Assembly (NCBI GenBank): GCA_037783415.1
Contig: JAZGTN010000119.1
Span: forward strand, 3,170,001-3,234,000
Length of the DNA: 64,000 nt
From: Leptasterias polaris
Lineage: Eukaryota; Echinodermata; Asteroidea; Forcipulatida; Asteriidae
Direction of reading: 5' to 3'
Part shown: positions 11,732 through 21,916 of the stretch, piece by piece
How the letters are laid out: each line of letters starts with the position of its first letter
How positions within the stretch are numbered: position 1 is the first letter of the stretch
Notes under the pieces: generated by a model
Database searches by the model: none
Seen by the model: only the letters and a program-made list of their open reading frames with translations
Told to the model about the DNA's origin: nothing
Program-made: the position numbers and the translations under genes

Positions 11732-14416
11732 GTCTTGTGTTGTAAATTGTGGTGTGACAGTTGACCCTTGACCTTTGTATGATGTAATACAAGTTGGGTG
11801 GTACAATGTTTTGTGAAACAGGTGTTTTTGAAGCTTGTAAGGTGGATTTGGTTGCTGTTGGTGGCAAATTTTGTCTACAGTTTTGTTCACAATTTGAAAA
11901 ATGAAAAAAATTGGGCCAAATAAGGAACTATTTTTAAGTGTGTTGAGTAATGTTTAGTTAATGGACGTTTAGTATCTGATGGCTGCACTTGAAGATTCAC
12001 ATTGGATCTTGATAAGGAACCTGCCTATTTCAGGTTACAATGTTTACGGTTCTTTTATATTGTCAAATGTATTTAAAAGATAAATAATAAAAGGTACTAT
12101 AAAAAAAAGTATTGTATCTGTGACAAAGAATACTAAAACTTTATCGTAAATATTTAAAAAACAATTAAAACAGTAAACAATTATTTTATTGTAGTTTGTT
12201 ATACATAATAAATATATCAAATATTAAATATATGATCCAATGAAAGTGTGATTGAAGAGGTACTCGATGTTTCCATGGGTACATTTATGTAAAACAGGGC
12301 CTGTTGGTTATACATTTACGTTTGTCTTCCAGGAGTTTTCTGGAAGTGGTAGGAGTCGAACAAAATTTGATGAAAGTTATTTTGTTTAAGTGTATGACTT
12401 GGAAGGAACTCTAATACAGGTAATGAATTGTCATTGTTGAAGAGAATTAAGTTCCCTGTGTCCTAACTCACATGAACTTGCTAAGCAAGGAAAATTTCTT
12501 GCTTAGCAGAACAAAAGTTATAAGGGGACTTCCAAAGTTGTCAATATTTTAAAGCTGTGCGGAGAGTACTACTTTTGAACAGTACATGTCGACTATTTTA
12601 ATGTGTGCCCAGTGGCGAATAGAGAGTAGAATTATTGGGGCACAAGGGGGTGTTCCAGGAGAGCTCAAGCGGGTGTTCCAGGGGGGTACTGCTGGCCAAT
12701 TAAAATTGACACTTCCCAAACCCCCCCCCCCCCCCCCCCCCCCCCACCCTTAGTTACACAACTGTGCTTGTGGGCACCAATATTCATTATTGCGCAGTAA
12801 CACCACCTCCCCACAGCACTATCAACTTTACAGACATCTTTTCCCCATTGATTACAATTTTTGAAACACCCAAGTCGAACACTTCATATGACCCCCCCCC
12901 CCCCTCCCTCTGTTGTACCCTTTGTATGCAAATGACGTGAAAACGTTGACAACTTCATTACACAAAGTACAAATGTTTTGTAAATATTAATAATGTTGGT
13001 CAGTCATGTCAGTTGTTACCCCACTCTGTTAAAATGCAACATTTGCCAGAGCCGCTGGGTAGGGCCTAGAGAAAAAAACAATTTAAACAAAAATATCTGC
13101 GGAGCAAAGGTTACCATTCCCAAACAGTATACATTAAAAAGCATTTTAGCTGGTGACCACATTCTGCTTTAGGCAAATATGTCCAATGCCAAACAATGTT
13201 AATAACGTAGAGGTCTTCTCCAGAAGACCAGAAGTAGACACTGGTTGAAACGTTGTTTTTCTACTTTTACCTTAGTTCATATGAGAACCAGCGCTTCTCT
13301 CGAAATAAAATTCATTCACATGTTTGTAATACTCGGGCATAGAGCTGCTTAAGCAGAAAATATAGCTCACTGAACAAGTTTCTGCTAAGCAACAATGAGA
13401 AGGATACCAGTCACAGATGGTGACATGGTATTTTGGTTGGTAATCTTATTGTGGTAAGCTTATTTTTGCGTTTTGTGCTCATGAAAATGGGACTAGTTCG
13501 TGTATTTTATTGTTATTAAGTAAAACCTCTGGAATCTTCCTCATGTCACTGTCTCTCAGAGCCACTAAGCAGAATATTATTTGCTTAGCACAAAGTAGCA
13601 GGAAACTGGTGGCAATCAGGGCATTATATTATCCGGTAACCTGTTTGGGATATAGATAAGCAGAAATTGGCAGACATGTAAATATATTCCACATTTCTAA
13701 AAGCAAACAAGTTACAACAGTAAAATGGGGAGTATAAAAGCCGATTTAAATTTACATACTCAAAGTATTTTGTTACCGTAAAATAGTGTTTGTTTTCTTT
13801 AAAATGTTTACCCAGGTCTTCACCCAGTTTCCATTTAAAATTTTGAATTTAAAATTATTTTTACAGCATTTCTCAATGTGTTTTTTTAGTATTCAGTTAT
13901 GACTTCTTTTTTCCAAATAATAATCACACTCTTTGAAAAAAACATTTCAATTTTTTTTTCTGACGTAAAACGTAGATAAAAGAAACAATGTAGCTGTTTC
14001 ATATTTTCGTGTTATATTTTACTTACAAAACAAAATAGTAAAAAATGGTCTTCAATATAGAATTATTTGAATTTCCACACACGGGAAAAAAAAAAAAATT
14101 CTTGTGTCCAAAATGGAAGAGCGTTCATCGTACAAACGGACGTTTGAAGTTTGCCTTGTTTCAAGATTTTTTTTACGGATCTCCTTGTACCTTTAGATTT
14201 TCTTGAAAGATGCAAACTTGCCATCACAGAGATGAAAAGACTTGGCCTTTGTTATGACCAGACCTTCAGATATCTATTTGAAATGACGTAGAGAGTCTGT
14301 AAACTTCTACAATGTACAACATTATGTACATACAGGGAGCTTCGTTTCCACACCAAAAGGGAAATGTTATCAAATTTTCATGATTTTTTGTTTTACTTTC
14401 AAACAAAAGTTTCAAA

Positions 14417-14752
14417 AGGCAGGGTATACCTTTGGTAAATAAAACCCCAACAAATTAATGACCACAAACAAAACTTACTTGGAAGAAGCACTGCAGCTGT
14501 TGATAATGTATACCATTTTTGAAACAATTCCCATCAAAAGATTGTAGTTTTGGAGAGCTAGAAACGTTTCTCAGATTGTGTATTCTAATCTAATCACGGA
14601 TTATTCTTCCTGCTCCAGATTTCCGGTGATATCTCAAAAACGCTACCTTTTGGAATGAATTGTTCTCTTTGGTTTTATTTAATGTATATGTCAACATTAT
14701 TATGACTAAAATAATCAAACATCTCCAAAAACCAAATGTATACATTGCCTTT
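14417..14752. mobile_element. GGTATACCTTTGG foldback element, copy 1
   Basis: It begins 'ggcagggtatacctttggta' and ends 'accaaatgtatacattgcct', inverted repeats of each other. The interior 'agaagcactgcagctgttg' and 'gaaacgtttctcagattgtg' recurs in copies at 30113-30483, 53893-54284 and 59908-60191. Confidence 0.7.
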
Positions 14753-14920
14753 AAACATTTTCGTTACTAGTTTCGGACTTGCATTGTAGAGCTGCCAAAT
14801 CTGAACATTGTCGTGGAAAATGGCGGGAAATACTCGCATGAAAACTGTTTTTCTTGATTGTGGGGGAAAAACACATTCTTTGTGTTGAACCCGTGATTTA
14901 GCAGCTCTACGAATTGTAGT

Positions 14921-15074
14921 CCTGGGCTTGATTTCACAAAGCACTAAGATTCATCTTAAGATGAGTTGTCAGTGTTACCATAGTGATTTGTACTGTGACA
15001 TCACACTTTGCTTAGCAGTTAAGATTGATTTCTAGTTAAGATCATTCTTAACTCTTTGTGAAATCGAGCCCTGG
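14921..15074. mobile_element. GATTTCACAAAG foldback element, copy 2
   Basis: This 154-bp copy has ends CCTGGGCTTGATTTCACAAA and TTTGTGAAATCGAGCCCTGG, and the same interior as 10733-10886. Confidence 0.75.
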
Positions 15075-15787
15075 CCGTTTTAGGTTTGTAGGCTGTTGGC
15101 AAAATCGAATTCCTTATTATATAAATAAATACATACACACCACATGTACGACTTGGTATTCATTTATTTTTTGTACCGAAACTGTTTTCGGGAGAAACTC
15201 TTTCAATTGATTTTGTTGAAAGGTCAAGCAAAGAAAGTTTTCTTTATTAAATATTCTATGCATTTAATTTTATTTCTTGAATTAGTTTAAAAACTTGTTC
15301 ACTTTTGCATTAATTTTCTTAAAAGCATGGAAGTGCAGACTGGACAGGGAAATTTTTTACTCCAAATTAACTAATTGTTGGATTGGGTAGAGGGTTAGAA
15401 AGGATTTTAACAATTGATTCATATTTGTAAATTTGCTTGGTTGGAATTGGAGCTAAGATTGGTTAGAGGATATGAAGCGGTGTACCACTTTCTACACGTA
15501 AAGCTTGCACCATTAGTAAACTTCCAATTATTGGGTTAGATAAATTGCAACTTTTTAAAGTTTTACATTTTATTTTTTAAATTTCCGCACATGATGTATT
15601 CCAAAATTTTTACAGTGGACATTGCAATAGATTTATCGAACACTGTTTCACCGGTAGGAATATTTTCAATAAACGTATTATTGTTGGAAAACGAAAATCT
15701 CAGACTTGTCGACTTAATCTAGTTCTCGTAGAGTGTGACGTTTGCAAATTTATGCAATTTATATTAAATCATTGGGAAAACTAAGAA

Positions 15788-16161
15788 ATGTGATTGGGTG
15801 AAAGTGTCATTCGCGCGCAGTACGTCATTCATACCTTGATACTACGTGAGATGTGATTGGAGGAGGCGTAACACGTCATAGCCTGAGACTGTTACGTCAG
15901 AAGCTCTTCGCATTGTGATTGCGCTACTCGTTATTACCTCACAATGAAAAATCCCGCTTAGAAACACGAGTGTCGCTCACGTTGTCGTTGGTGATTTTAT
16001 ACTTACAAAAGTGAACTGGACAAACGCAACGCACAGCTAGCTGCTGCACACAGGTCTATCTTGCTAGATACCATTGCCCGCCATTTTAGGGACGTTTTCC
16101 CGCAAAATTACTGACGTCCAATCCACAAAAGCCAGCCTGCTTTTACTGTCTTCGTCAGGAA
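15788..16161 (+). promoter_or_regulatory. Promoter-like block upstream of the 281-residue gene
   Basis: A module of about 62 bp is repeated with TGATTGG (inverted CCAAT box) at 15791 and 15854 and a degenerate TGATTGCG near 15917. Each is followed by CRE-like CGTCA sites (tacgtcat 15821, cacgtcat 15872, ttacgtca 15892, tgacgtcc near 16111). GC and CpG rise here relative to the flanks. No TATA box is evident and the start site is unknown. Confidence 0.5.
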
Positions 16162-18859
16162 ATGGGCCAGCCGTTTTCTCGGCGTGGAGACAGCGGAGCG
16201 ACGGCCGGTAAAACTTGCAGTGTGCTTAAACGTTTTGGGTGGAAGCGGTTCGTGGCAGAGGAGGGTTTGTCGCCAGTGGGAAGTCCAGAAAACTCTCCAA
16301 ATCCAAGGTACCTATCGGCCAAGATGATGTGGGTAGAACGGGGTGGTCAATGAGCTTAAAGGTGTATTTTTACTGAGAAGTGTCCTGCACTTTTCACAGC
16401 GGAGAAGGTTGTTTTAGCAGTTCCCGTCCCCCCACGAGCTCACCAACTTCATAATTTTAGAGATGGACATAGAGAACAGCGCCCTCAAACCCTCGGGACC
16501 TCCCGAGCCGTTGTACTTTTCAATGTTGAAGACGGCAACACTTTCAGGACGAAAGTAAAACCAACCAGTGCGTTCAGTTGAAAATGTTAGATAATAGGCT
16601 AGTTGATTCAACCCGCACCTCCACTGCAACCCAAAAATGCTAAACAGTTTTATGATCATAAACATTGTAAAATTTGCGGTGAAGAAACGTTACGGACAGT
16701 AGGCCTATACTGTGGCCGTTTACGAAACGGAGGCTCAGGCTCAGGCTTAGGCTTAGGCTTCAGAAACGTCGGCCATATTGAAGCCTTTGCGAATCCACCC
16801 CTTACCGAGGCTTTGTCAGGCTTCATCAGGCTCCGCTTTGGGCCGAATTCCGAAGCCTCAAACACAAAGCCCAATCCGGAGCCTCTGATTCGTTTGAGGC
16901 CGACGTTTCTGAAGCCTAAGCCTGAGCCTGAGCCTCCGTTTCGTAAACGGCCTATGTCCGTCGTCAGGTGATGGCGGACAGACGGGCAGTGTCTCCGGTT
17001 CTTCTCACAGAACCACCAAACTCAAAAGATATCTATCTACATCAAATTTTCTTATGTTTATTATCCTTACACCATGCAAGCCTTCAAGTCTTATTAGTGT
17101 TCATCTCCATGTACACAAATTTGGGGCACTCTTCTTTTTTTGGTGCACAAGGGGTGCCCAACCGGTAGGAGAGGCACTAATTAACGTTCCCTTTCTTGTC
17201 AACTTCGCGGACCAACTGGTTTTTTGCTCGAACAATAAATCACGTGTTTTCTTTGGTTGTGCTGTTTTTTCAGTGGAGAGATAGCCTCCACCAATCAGCA
17301 GCCTCGTTGTCCAGTCAGCTCAGTGTCCATTCTGGCGAACTACGACGCTGACGAACGGATGTACCCTCTGACAGAGGAGTCATCGTGGGAAACGGTACAA
17401 CTTGACGATGACAACGGCAACGACGGCGAAGGTAGGCCACTAACCTTAGTTCAATCATTAGAGACCCTTATATATGGTTCAATACGTCAGCTGAGTTACT
17501 CGATGGCTCGCTCAGATAAACAAGGATGAATTGAACCTACTCTACCCGAAGATGGGGTCACAACACAATACCAACAATCCGTCGCCTTCTTATGTTTTAT
17601 TTTTAAAAAGACTACTGTAGAAATCTTCTGAAACGTTGATTGGTGGATAAACCGCACGGCAGGCTCTCGTAGAGAAGTGGAATGGCTTTCCGAGTCCACA
17701 ATCAGAAAAGTATGGATAATTTTTGAATTATTTTTCATATTTCCATGAATTTGTCGGCTCCTTTCTTTTACTTTCAGACAAAAGCGAAAAGACAAAACAC
17801 TTCAGGTGCTCCTCTATTAAATCTCAGCTAGACAAAAACGCAACCAAGAAACAAAAATGGGCAGGCAACCCGCCGACCCCGACCGCGTCAACTTCCGATG
17901 AGCAACGACAGACAACGCCACACGGTAACATTCTGGCGGGTAAATTTGGCGCCAAACAAAACGGCAACCTTTTTCGTGCTGGCACTTTGCCAGCTGTCCT
18001 CTCGGAGTCCAAGCCAATGAAGGACGCTGATAGGCTATTGGGAGTCCTGACTGAGCACGCATGCGTGGACAGTTACCTGGAAGAAGGCAAGGTATAACTT
18101 TTGGCGCCATTTTTATGTCACTTATAAATTCAATTTAGTATAACCAAAACGAGGCTATGTTTTACACAGTTTGGATAAAATTGAAAATTCTCTCCTTCGA
18201 AAACACTTGGTTGAGCAAAAAGGAAACTTGTTTTACTTGGCACCGTCTGACTTCAATCTTTGAGGTCTATTGTCTTGAGTCTCTCCTCAATCATACAGTA
18301 TTTTTTTACACTAGTTGGACACTACAGGAACTACGGGGTGACCTTTTCACCGGGCGCTTGTAGTGAGTTGTCGAATGCACAGACAAACACACAACATGAT
18401 TATTATAAGGACAAACGGACAGACAAGTTGAACCATTGAGCAAGCTCTATGGAATCAAGAATTACCAACTAATACGACATTGGGCATGTTGGGCCAGGGT
18501 TTACCAGAAATGTGCATACTGGAAACAAAATGCACTGCTGAAAATAAATAAGAACAAGCTATGTCAGATGTTTGGAAGGTTTAATACTTTTATGAAACTT
18601 TAAAAACTCATCTTCACTTCTGTTTTGCCAGGAGGCTGGCGATTCCGTACGTCGTCTAATCGAAAATGACATCGTCAGAGAAAGATCCGTAAACACGCTG
18701 CTTCGAGAACTCAAAGATATCGACGGCAGAAAATCAGACAGGCACCTTTCGGTCACGGTATTTCCTTCCATGTCTCTCAATGTCATTCCGGAGATAGTAG
18801 GCGAGGAACCAGTCGACCCGGACGAGTTCAAATATTGCGATATGAATCTTTATTTTTAA
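16162..18859 (+). CDS. Unrecognised 281-residue protein with N-myristoylation signal (4 exons)
   Basis: Exons: 16162-16307, 17274-17431, 17778-18091, 18632-18859. All introns are GT-AG, phases 2, 1 and 0 agree, and the frame closes on TAA. The start has a strong context (purine at -3, G at +4). MGQPFSRR fits the MGxxxS N-myristoylation consensus followed by basic residues, so membrane targeting is likely. The rest appears hydrophilic: a Ser/Pro patch (GSPENSPNP), an acidic stretch (DDDNGNDGED, about 92-101), a Lys/Thr-rich low-complexity middle, and a C-terminal third that may be helical (DADRLLGVLTE..., VRRLIENDIVRERSVNTLLREL) ending in MNLYF. I see no transmembrane segment or catalytic motif. 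A distant relation to other small myristoylated proteins, such as stathmin-domain STMND1, crossed my mind but is not supported. Function unknown. Confidence 0.72.
16692..16962. mobile_element. Long-armed palindromic element in intron 1
   Basis: Arms of about 60 bp (16714-16773 and 16897-16952) are nearly perfect inverted repeats. They start GGCCGTTTACGAAACGG and contain three to four 'caggct/taggct' hexamers. The similarity continues outward through ACGGACA...TGTCCGT. It is markedly GC-richer than its surroundings and would form a strong hairpin. Confidence 0.75.
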
Positions 18860-18962
18860 GCCCAATTTCAAAAGCATGGTAAGCGCAGAAATTACTGCTT
18901 AGAAAACATAAGTTACCAGCCATTATGCCATAGAGAGCACTATCGTGACTGAAAATAATTGT

Positions 18963-19460
18963 TAGCATAAAAACTTACTTGGTAACGAGCAATGGAGAGC
19001 TGATGATAGTATAAAACATTGTGAGAAACGACTCCCTCTGAAGTAACGTAGTTTTTGAGAAAGAGGTAACTTCTCACTCAAATAATTGCTGAAGCCTTTT
19101 ATTAGCATCTGAAAGCACACAAAGTAATGCAACAAGGATGTTTTTTCTTTCATTATTCTCTTGCAAATTCGATGACCAATTGAGCCCAAATTTTCACAGG
19201 TTTGTTATTTTATGCATATATTGGGATACACCATAGTGAGAATGCTGGTCTTTGACAATAGACCTTATGCATTGACGTCACCAAGCCGCCATCTTAGAGG
19301 TAAAATGATGATGAAACAATGGAAACGCGCTGATTTGTACGCGCGGCGCACAAGACTGGCCAATGAGCATCTTCCTTTTGACCTCTAGGTGAGGGCGCCC
19401 TACTCAAATGACGTCATATGCATAAGGTCTATTACAAAACGTGTTCATAAGGGTTTTTCG
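18963..19460. mobile_element. TGTCAAAGACCAG-type foldback element, interrupted
   Basis: It matches the inverse of 34276-34651 block by block: 'acttacttggtaacgagc', 'cgactccctctgaagtaacg', 'ttgagcccaaattttcacag', 'gctggtctttgacaa'. A different inverted-repeat element sits between 'gacaa' and 'ttacaaaacg' at 19257-19433. Confidence 0.7.
19257..19433. mobile_element. TAGACCTTATGCAT MITE nested in another element
   Basis: The termini AATAGACCTTATGCAT and ATGCATAAGGTCTATT are perfect inverted repeats, each followed inward by a TGACGTCA palindrome. The host element resumes directly on both sides, which dates this as the younger insertion. Confidence 0.8.
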
Positions 19461-19599
19461 GAATTAAAAGCAATTCTGGGTTACAGTTTATATAGGGCTG
19501 TACATTTTCAATTATTTTAGTATTGGATTACTCAAAACTGTATTTTAAAGCCTCGTTCAAAAGAGCCCTACTCGCGCATAATATGTAACGTAGCTTTCT

Positions 19600-19977
19600 C
19601 TCCCGAGTCCACTGCTCGTCTTCAGCTTCACTTTTGTTTATGCTTATAGCTGGTCCTAATTTGTTGTCAATATCTTGGGCTTATCTGCATAGATAGCTCC
19701 TTACCGGTTCATTTTGCATTCTCTTCTGTCCGTTGATTTTGTTTTGTTTTTGTTTCTTGTTTTTGTTTCATGTAAAGGGCTGTTCCCCACAAGCCTCGGC
19801 TTATTTGAACAGCCTCCTTTACTCACAGCCTAGATTGTTTAATTTTTTGCAGTAGCATTTTCATTGGTCGTCGTGTTTACTTTTTGTTTGCATTGTACTA
19901 CTATAAATTTGTCCACATGATTTTGTATTTTCTTTTTGTGAGTACGGAAATAAATGTTTGATTGAATTGAATTGAAT
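19600..19977 (+). mobile_element. 3' tail of a non-LTR retrotransposon
   Basis: The sequence 'aagggctgttccccacaagc' ... 'gagtacggaaataaatg' ends in repeated TTGAA units (ttgattgaattgaattgaa), as in 5'-truncated LINEs. No coding sequence remains. The AATAAA at 19949 belongs to the tail and should not be taken as the signal of the upstream gene without evidence. Confidence 0.55.
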
Positions 19978-21007
19978 GATCAATTATTTGGATATTCAAA
20001 ACTGCGACCTCAAATTACATACACAAAGATTTGCTAGTTTTGATGTGTGCTGTAGTCTTATACACAGTATTTGTTAATGGTTAACAGTTTTCTAACAGAG
20101 TAAACCTGTTTTAAACAGGGAAAATGTTGTTTTGGGGTTTAAAAAACAGGTTTAAAACATGCTTTTAAACTGCTTTATTTTTTCCCTGTTTTCTGAGGTG
20201 GCGAAATCCAACCTAAAAAAACATGTTTTAGACAGGATAAAAACATGTTTTTTCTCTGTTTGATTTCGGTGAGGGATAAACAAGTGAACTTTGGTAAGGT
20301 TAAAAACAAGTAAATAAAGAAAATAAATAAATAAAAAAGAAGGATTTTGTTTGAGCATCTCAGCTCCAGTCATAAAAACAATCAATCAGGAAACGCATTT
20401 CGAACTCAGTTTTTATAATTAATTGGTTTATTGTTAATTCTGTGAATTCTGCAAATTTTGAACACAACCCAATTATGTTTCTGCGCTTATTGCACCCTGT
20501 AAGGCAAGTAAATCTAGGCCCATAAGCGCAGATCTGAGGTCTAAACCGCCATGTAATTGGACCCCATTCTTGCTATAATGCCAATTATATAAAAACGACA
20601 AATCAATTATCGTTCTACAGCGATCTACATACCGATAAAAACAATGAAGTGGTACATTTTATTACACAAAGCATTTTGTGTACAAACCAAGCACCATAAA
20701 AGCTATCAAATTTAGCACAAGAATTAGAACAATAAAATTTCATTCTAGCTAAAAAATTGTTTCCCTAAAATGCAATCTAGCTACTCACTCCTACAGTGAT
20801 TTGAAAGTTTAAGGTTTGTGTCACCTGAGGCAATCTACTGGCAACTAATTCCAGACAAACTCAAAAGAGAAACAAATATTTAAATTTTACGAGTAAAAAC
20901 AATTCTTTGGGATTATCTGACACCGTAAGAAAAATTACTCTTGCATCGCTGAAGTGGTCCGTTTGCATCCAGTGCAGTTGGTTAACTGTAAAAATTGTTT
21001 TGTTTGT
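19978..21007. other. Intergenic, no gene seen
   Basis: AT-rich sequence with runs related to 'aaacatgttttaaacagg' at about 20105-20260. I see no exon-like segments. Inverse AATAAA motifs (TTTATT on the plus strand near 20658) could serve nurim but are far from its stop. Confidence 0.5.
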
Positions 21008-21258
21008 CCAGGGGTCGATTTCACAAAGCACAAAGAATCATCTTAAGATGAGTTGTCTTCTTCTTATTTCTTCTTCTTCCCGGTTTTACGCCAACTTCAA
21101 CAAATTGAAGACTGAGGCACATTTTTAAGAGCGCTAAACGTGGTGGACTGTGTAATATTTAACATAGTGATTTGTATTGTGACATCACTCTTTGCTAAGC
21201 AACTACGATGGATTTGCAGTTACGATCAATCTTAACTCTTTGTGAAATCAAGCCCAGG
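21008..21258. mobile_element. GATTTCACAAAG foldback element, copy 3, with insertion
   Basis: It has the same termini and interior as 10733-10886 but is about 100 bp longer. A pyrimidine-rich tcttctt stretch followed by unrelated sequence lies at about 21054-21160. Confidence 0.7.
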
Positions 21259-21350
21259 TCCTACAAAAACTAAATAAACATTTTTTTAAACATCAAAACC
21301 AACCACTTCACCAAAAAAGTGAAAAGGTATGTAATATTTCAGTTCTAAAA

Positions 21351-21356
21351 TTTATT
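21351..21356 (-). terminator. Candidate nurim poly(A) signal
   Basis: TTTATT on the plus strand gives AATAAA on the minus strand about 560 bases after the nurim stop codon. It is the first perfect hexamer I noticed. The choice is tentative. Confidence 0.35.
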
Positions 21357-21916
21357 AAAAATAACTTTGTACAAAGTTTTTGAAAACTGTTTGTCTGCAG
21401 TGTCTGTTCTGTTTCCTTAAGACCATAGGAAAACATTCTCAGCTAAGTGTTGAGGCCTAAAACTTACACTGGCCCGCAGGCCCAAGGCCAGTGATTTTAG
21501 CATTGGGCCAGTACACTCAAGACTGGACATGTCCAGCAGTGTTTTTTTCTCAATATTGAAAAATTACCTTTACTGTGAATAATTTTTAATAAAAACAGTT
21601 TCTATATTTAACTGTTTAGTAACTTTTAGTAACTTTTGTTTCTGGCTTTGATTCTAGTCTTCTGGAAAAAAAAGTCTGGTCCAGTACAAATGTTTTATCC
21701 ACAAGCACTTAGTCCCGATTGTCTTCTGTGTCTGCTGTGCAGTGCCTGCTGTAGACATAGAGTTTTTATACCATGCGACATGCAAAATGTACAAAAAGAT
21801 CAACCAATTGGAAAATTGAACGGGAGCGTCGCATGTGGATTGGGTTTTTAGTCTCAAAGATTTTTAAAAACAAAACAAATAATTACTGAACTGAATTGGT
21901 TCCTCCCACATCCGTC

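Larger units (their letters stand above)
11760..15787. other. Intergenic, AT-rich, repeat remnants only
   Basis: I see no supported gene. The stretch contains long C runs at 12721-12745 and about 12893-12904, fragments of the 'gcttagcagaa' foldback family (12475-12520, 13340-13400, 13560-13600), a repeat with a GTTGAAACGTT motif (13211-13256), and a segment near 14110-14340 resembling 33590-33790. The intact elements at 14417-14752 and 14921-15074 are listed separately. Confidence 0.6.
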
